The position numbers and the translations under genes are program-made. From Amia ocellicauda (Eukaryota; Chordata; Actinopteri; Amiiformes; Amiidae), in NCBI RefSeq assembly GCF_036373705.1, contig NC_089855.1, positions 8,807,719 to 8,871,718 on the forward strand: a DNA stretch of 64,000 nt, in the 5' to 3' direction. Each line of letters opens with the position of its first letter. The first letter of the stretch is position 1. The notes under the pieces are model-generated. The model was not told the origin of the DNA. It worked only from the letters and a program-made list of their open reading frames with translations, and searched no databases. This document shows, piece after piece, positions 61,472-64,000 of this stretch.

Positions 61472-61693
61472 CCGGTACCACATGCATGGCCAGGGAGACG
61501 GGCAGAGATTAGAAAGTTCAACACGTGGTTGAAATCTTGGTGTAGGGAAGAGGGCTTTAGGTTTATGGAGCATTGATCTTTCTTCTGGGATAGATGGGAC
61601 CTGTACAAACCGGACAGTCTATATCTAAACAGAAGGGGGGCTGATGCATTGGGAGAGCGTATGTGCAGAGAAATTGAGACTCTTTTAAACTAG
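61472..61693 (+). pseudogene. CR1-like ORF1 remnant (esterase-type C-terminus)
   Basis: The frame reads PVPHAWPGRRAEIRKFNTWL and KSWCREEGFRFMEH, then a TGA at 61574-61576, SFFWDRWDLYKPDSLYLNRRG and a final ADALGERMCREIETLLN with TAG at 61691-61693. In CR1/L2-type ORF1 the matching stretch is usually DGLHLNxxG, the Asp/His end of an SGNH-esterase-like domain. Here the His position reads Tyr (TAT at 61622-61624). The stop and this change fit a dead copy. Confidence 0.6.
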
Positions 61694-61769
61694 GGACCAG
61701 GGGGGCAGGGAGCTCTGGGAGATGTTCCACTAAGGAAAGAAAACAAAGGGAAACTGCTAGCAGGAAAGT

Positions 61770-64000
61770 CCTGAAATGTTTGCACCTCAATGCCAGGAGT
61801 ATAAGGAACAATATGTTAGACCTGGAAGCCACAGTGCTGGCATGTGACTGCATGTTGTTGTGACAGAAACATGGCTTACAGAAAATGATGGGGATGAATA
61901 CAAGTTGAAAGGATACACAGAGTTTAGGAGAGACGGGCAAAATCGAAGAGGGGGTGGGGTAGCATTACATGTGAAAAATGACATTGAGGCAGAAGAACTC
62001 AAATTAGATCCCAGTAACGAAACAGAATCTTTGTGGGTCAAACTTTTGAACAAAAGACCCGGATGATTAGCGGTAGGAGTGTGTTACAGACCACCCAGCT
62101 CAGATATTCAGAAAGATGTTGCATTGTACAGTGTAATCAGGACTGCATGTAGCAAGGATGTGGCTGTTATAATGGGGGATTTCAATTTCCCAAACATAGA
62201 CTGGGAAAGCCCAGTCGGGACTACAGATGCAGAAATAGAGATGGTTGAGATGGTAAATGACTGCTTTCTAACTCAATTTGTCTGGGAACCAACCAGAGAG
62301 AGAGCATGTATTGACTTGATCTTTTCAAATGGCCAAAATAGAGTCAGAGGGACACTAGTTAGAGAACCAATGGCAAATTGTGATCACAACATGGTTAGCT
62401 TTGAGGCATTCTTTCAAAAAACAAGGTCCAAGTCTAAAACAATGGTCTACAGTTTTAGAAAAGCAAACATTGAAGGTATGAGGCTGCACTTAGAAGAGTT
62501 AGACTGGAGCACACTGGATACAGATTCAGTTGAAATTGAGGCTCATGAGAAATTTGTACCAAAACTTAGCAAATTGAGGCCAAAAAACAGTGGCCAAAAT
62601 GGTTTAATAGAAGTATGCAAAAAAATATAAAGAGAAAGAAAATGTTGTATAATGCAGTGGTTCCAAACATCCAAATATCCACAGTTAATTTAAGCAGTTT
62701 CATATTAAATAAATAAGCCTACCAAAAGGGCAACGACAAACATATTAAATCATATTTATAAAATATATTTTGACCACAAGTCCAACCTAGAAAAAGGACA
62801 AGAAGAGCGCAAGATAAAAACTAATTCAACATCTGTGCATTTATTCAGTTGCATTTCAGTACCACTGATAGCACTGCAGCTCAGCACAGGTGCGCATTCA
62901 GTCACAACCAGCATTCAGTCACAACAAGCGTGAAGTGACTGCCGCAGTTCTCCCTTCCTTTCTGTTGGATATATCATTTAAAAAAGTCTACAGTAGATGT
63001 TTAAATGTTACATTTTAATACATAATATTTTGGGGGGATAGAAATCTCATGGCACACATCATTGTGCCATGGCAAACGGGTTGAAAACCACTGGTATTGC
63101 ACATACAAAAGGGATAGAGACTAAAAAAAATACAAAGAATATGATGAACTGCAAAGAGATCTTAAGAAAGGGATCAGGAAAGCAAAGAGGGAAATAGAAA
63201 GAAACATAGCTATAGGAGCTAAAACTAATGCAAATAGCTTTTTTCAATACTACAACAGCAAGAGGACAATAAGGGAGGAAGTGAAACATAAAGGGCAAAA
63301 ATTGAAGTATCTTGGAAAACGAACAAGATGTGGCAAATGTTCTGAATGAGTATTTCACAGAGGTTTTTAGAAAAGAAAAGATAACATGATAACAGATAAC
63401 ATGCCACAGGTTGACAATCAGTCCAGTCAAACCCTAAGAGAGATCAGGATAAATGAGGAGGAGGTACTAAAGGGACTAGCAGAATTAAAAACAAACAGAT
63501 CACCTGGGCCAGATGGGATATTCCCAACAGTACTTAAATAAATGAGGGAAATTATTTATAGGCCGCTAACTCAAATATTCCACATGACACTTAGAACAGG
63601 GGATGAGCCAACTGACTGGAAGACAGCAAATGTCCTACCAATCCACAAGAAAGGGGACCAGGAAATTACACACCAATCAGTCTCACCTGCATCACCTGTG
63701 AAATGTTGGAACAAATGATTAGACAGAAAATAGAGGAGCATCTCAATGAAAACCATATTCTTGGAGATAGTCAACATGGGTTTAGATGAGGCAGATCATG
63801 TCTTACTAATTTATTAAAAAAAAATGAACATGCAACTGCAGCTGTAGATCATGTGAAAGCATATGATACGATATACTTAGATTTCCAAAAAGCTTTTGAT
63901 AAGGTTCCACACCAAAGACTGATCCTCAAATTGGAAGCTGTAGGCATTCAGGGTAATGTAAGTAGATGGATTATGAACTGGTTGATGTGTAGGAAACAGA
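61770..64000 (+). pseudogene. CR1-like ORF2 remnant (endonuclease and start of reverse transcriptase)
   Basis: The endonuclease begins with CLHLNARSIRNNMLDLEA, shifts frame near 61860, then reads TETWLTENDGDEYKLKGY and RRGGGVALHVKND. After a stop near 62064 it continues VGVCYRPPSSD, VIMGDFNFPNIDWES, ACIDLIFSNGQN and NCDHNMVSFEAF, so the Glu, GDFN and DH positions are kept. After the nested element (62655-63093) it continues EYDELQRDLKKGIRKAKREI, RSPGPDGIFPTVLK, a stop, YLDFQKAFDKVPHQRL and the window end. Another stop, TGA at 63787-63789, replaces the CGA seen in the 39.16 kb copy. The GVPQGS and FADD boxes lie beyond the window. Confidence 0.8.
62655..63093. mobile_element. hAT-like non-autonomous element nested in the LINE
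   Basis: 439 bases starting CAGTGGTTCCAAAC and ending GGGTTGAAAACCACTG, the mirrored ends typical of hAT-Charlie-type elements. The LINE ORF2 continues on both sides. The flanking 8-mers GTATAATG and GTATTGCA agree only in the first four bases, so the target duplication has decayed or the ends are slightly misplaced. Inside are a short tandem GCATTCAGTCACAAC pair and no coding frame. Confidence 0.75.

Larger units (their letters stand above)
61100..64000 (+). mobile_element. CR1-like LINE, 5' part, running off the window end
   Basis: A decayed non-LTR retrotransposon: probable 5' UTR (about 61.1-61.45 kb), the end of ORF1, the ORF2 endonuclease, a nested hAT-like insertion (62655-63093) and the start of reverse transcriptase up to the window edge. 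Its RT start is nearly identical to the reverse complement of 38.9-39.3 kb, so it belongs to the same family as the other CR1-like copies here. The 5' boundary is approximate. Confidence 0.8.

Overview
This window looks like nuclear DNA of a ray-finned fish. The genes have vertebrate intron-exon structure. They encode a ZNF654-type zinc-finger protein, a claudin and a serotonin receptor. The repeats (CR1-like and L2-like LINEs, Tc1-like transposons, hAT-like fold-back elements) are those of fish genomes. I cannot name the species. There is no sign of bacterial, viral or organellar sequence.

Layout. 1-2.8 kb: two minus-strand exon-like blocks with matching splice phase that may be the end of an unrecognised gene. 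2.8-7.0 kb: no firm gene, but a strong inverted repeat, an 18-base G run and a GC-rich patch. 7.2-14.8 kb: znf654 on the minus strand, eight coding exons that join to 1,482 codons plus stop. 14.8-15.7 kb: its GC-rich promoter side, with CCAAT boxes, CRE palindromes and a ZNF143/THAP11-type site. 17.09-17.72 kb: an intronless-CDS claudin on the plus strand, flanked by three CTCF-like motifs. 19.5-21.05 kb: a local direct duplication. 23.5-24.56 kb: htr1f on the minus strand, coding sequence in one exon of 363 codons. 25-61 kb: a long stretch without a recognisable gene, holding a minisatellite, decayed LINE pieces, an L2 3' end, Tc1-like fragments and MITE-like elements. 61.1-64 kb: a decayed CR1-like LINE running off the window end, with a hAT-like element nested in it.

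How the genes relate. HTR1F and ZNF654 are also neighbours in the human genome (3p11), in the same relative order and orientation, so this is an ancient vertebrate block. The paralogous pair HTR1E-ZNF292 lies on human chromosome 6. A claudin between them is not part of the human block, and CGGBP1, found beside ZNF654 in humans, was not seen. The three proteins act separately: a nuclear DNA-binding protein, a tight-junction membrane protein and a Gi-coupled amine receptor.

I found no clear undescribed system. The observations most worth a second look are the candidate unknown gene at the left edge, the enlarged AT-hook/acidic region of Znf654, the claudin with a C-terminus extended past the usual YV, the CTCF-like trio, and the 4.5 kb fold-back.
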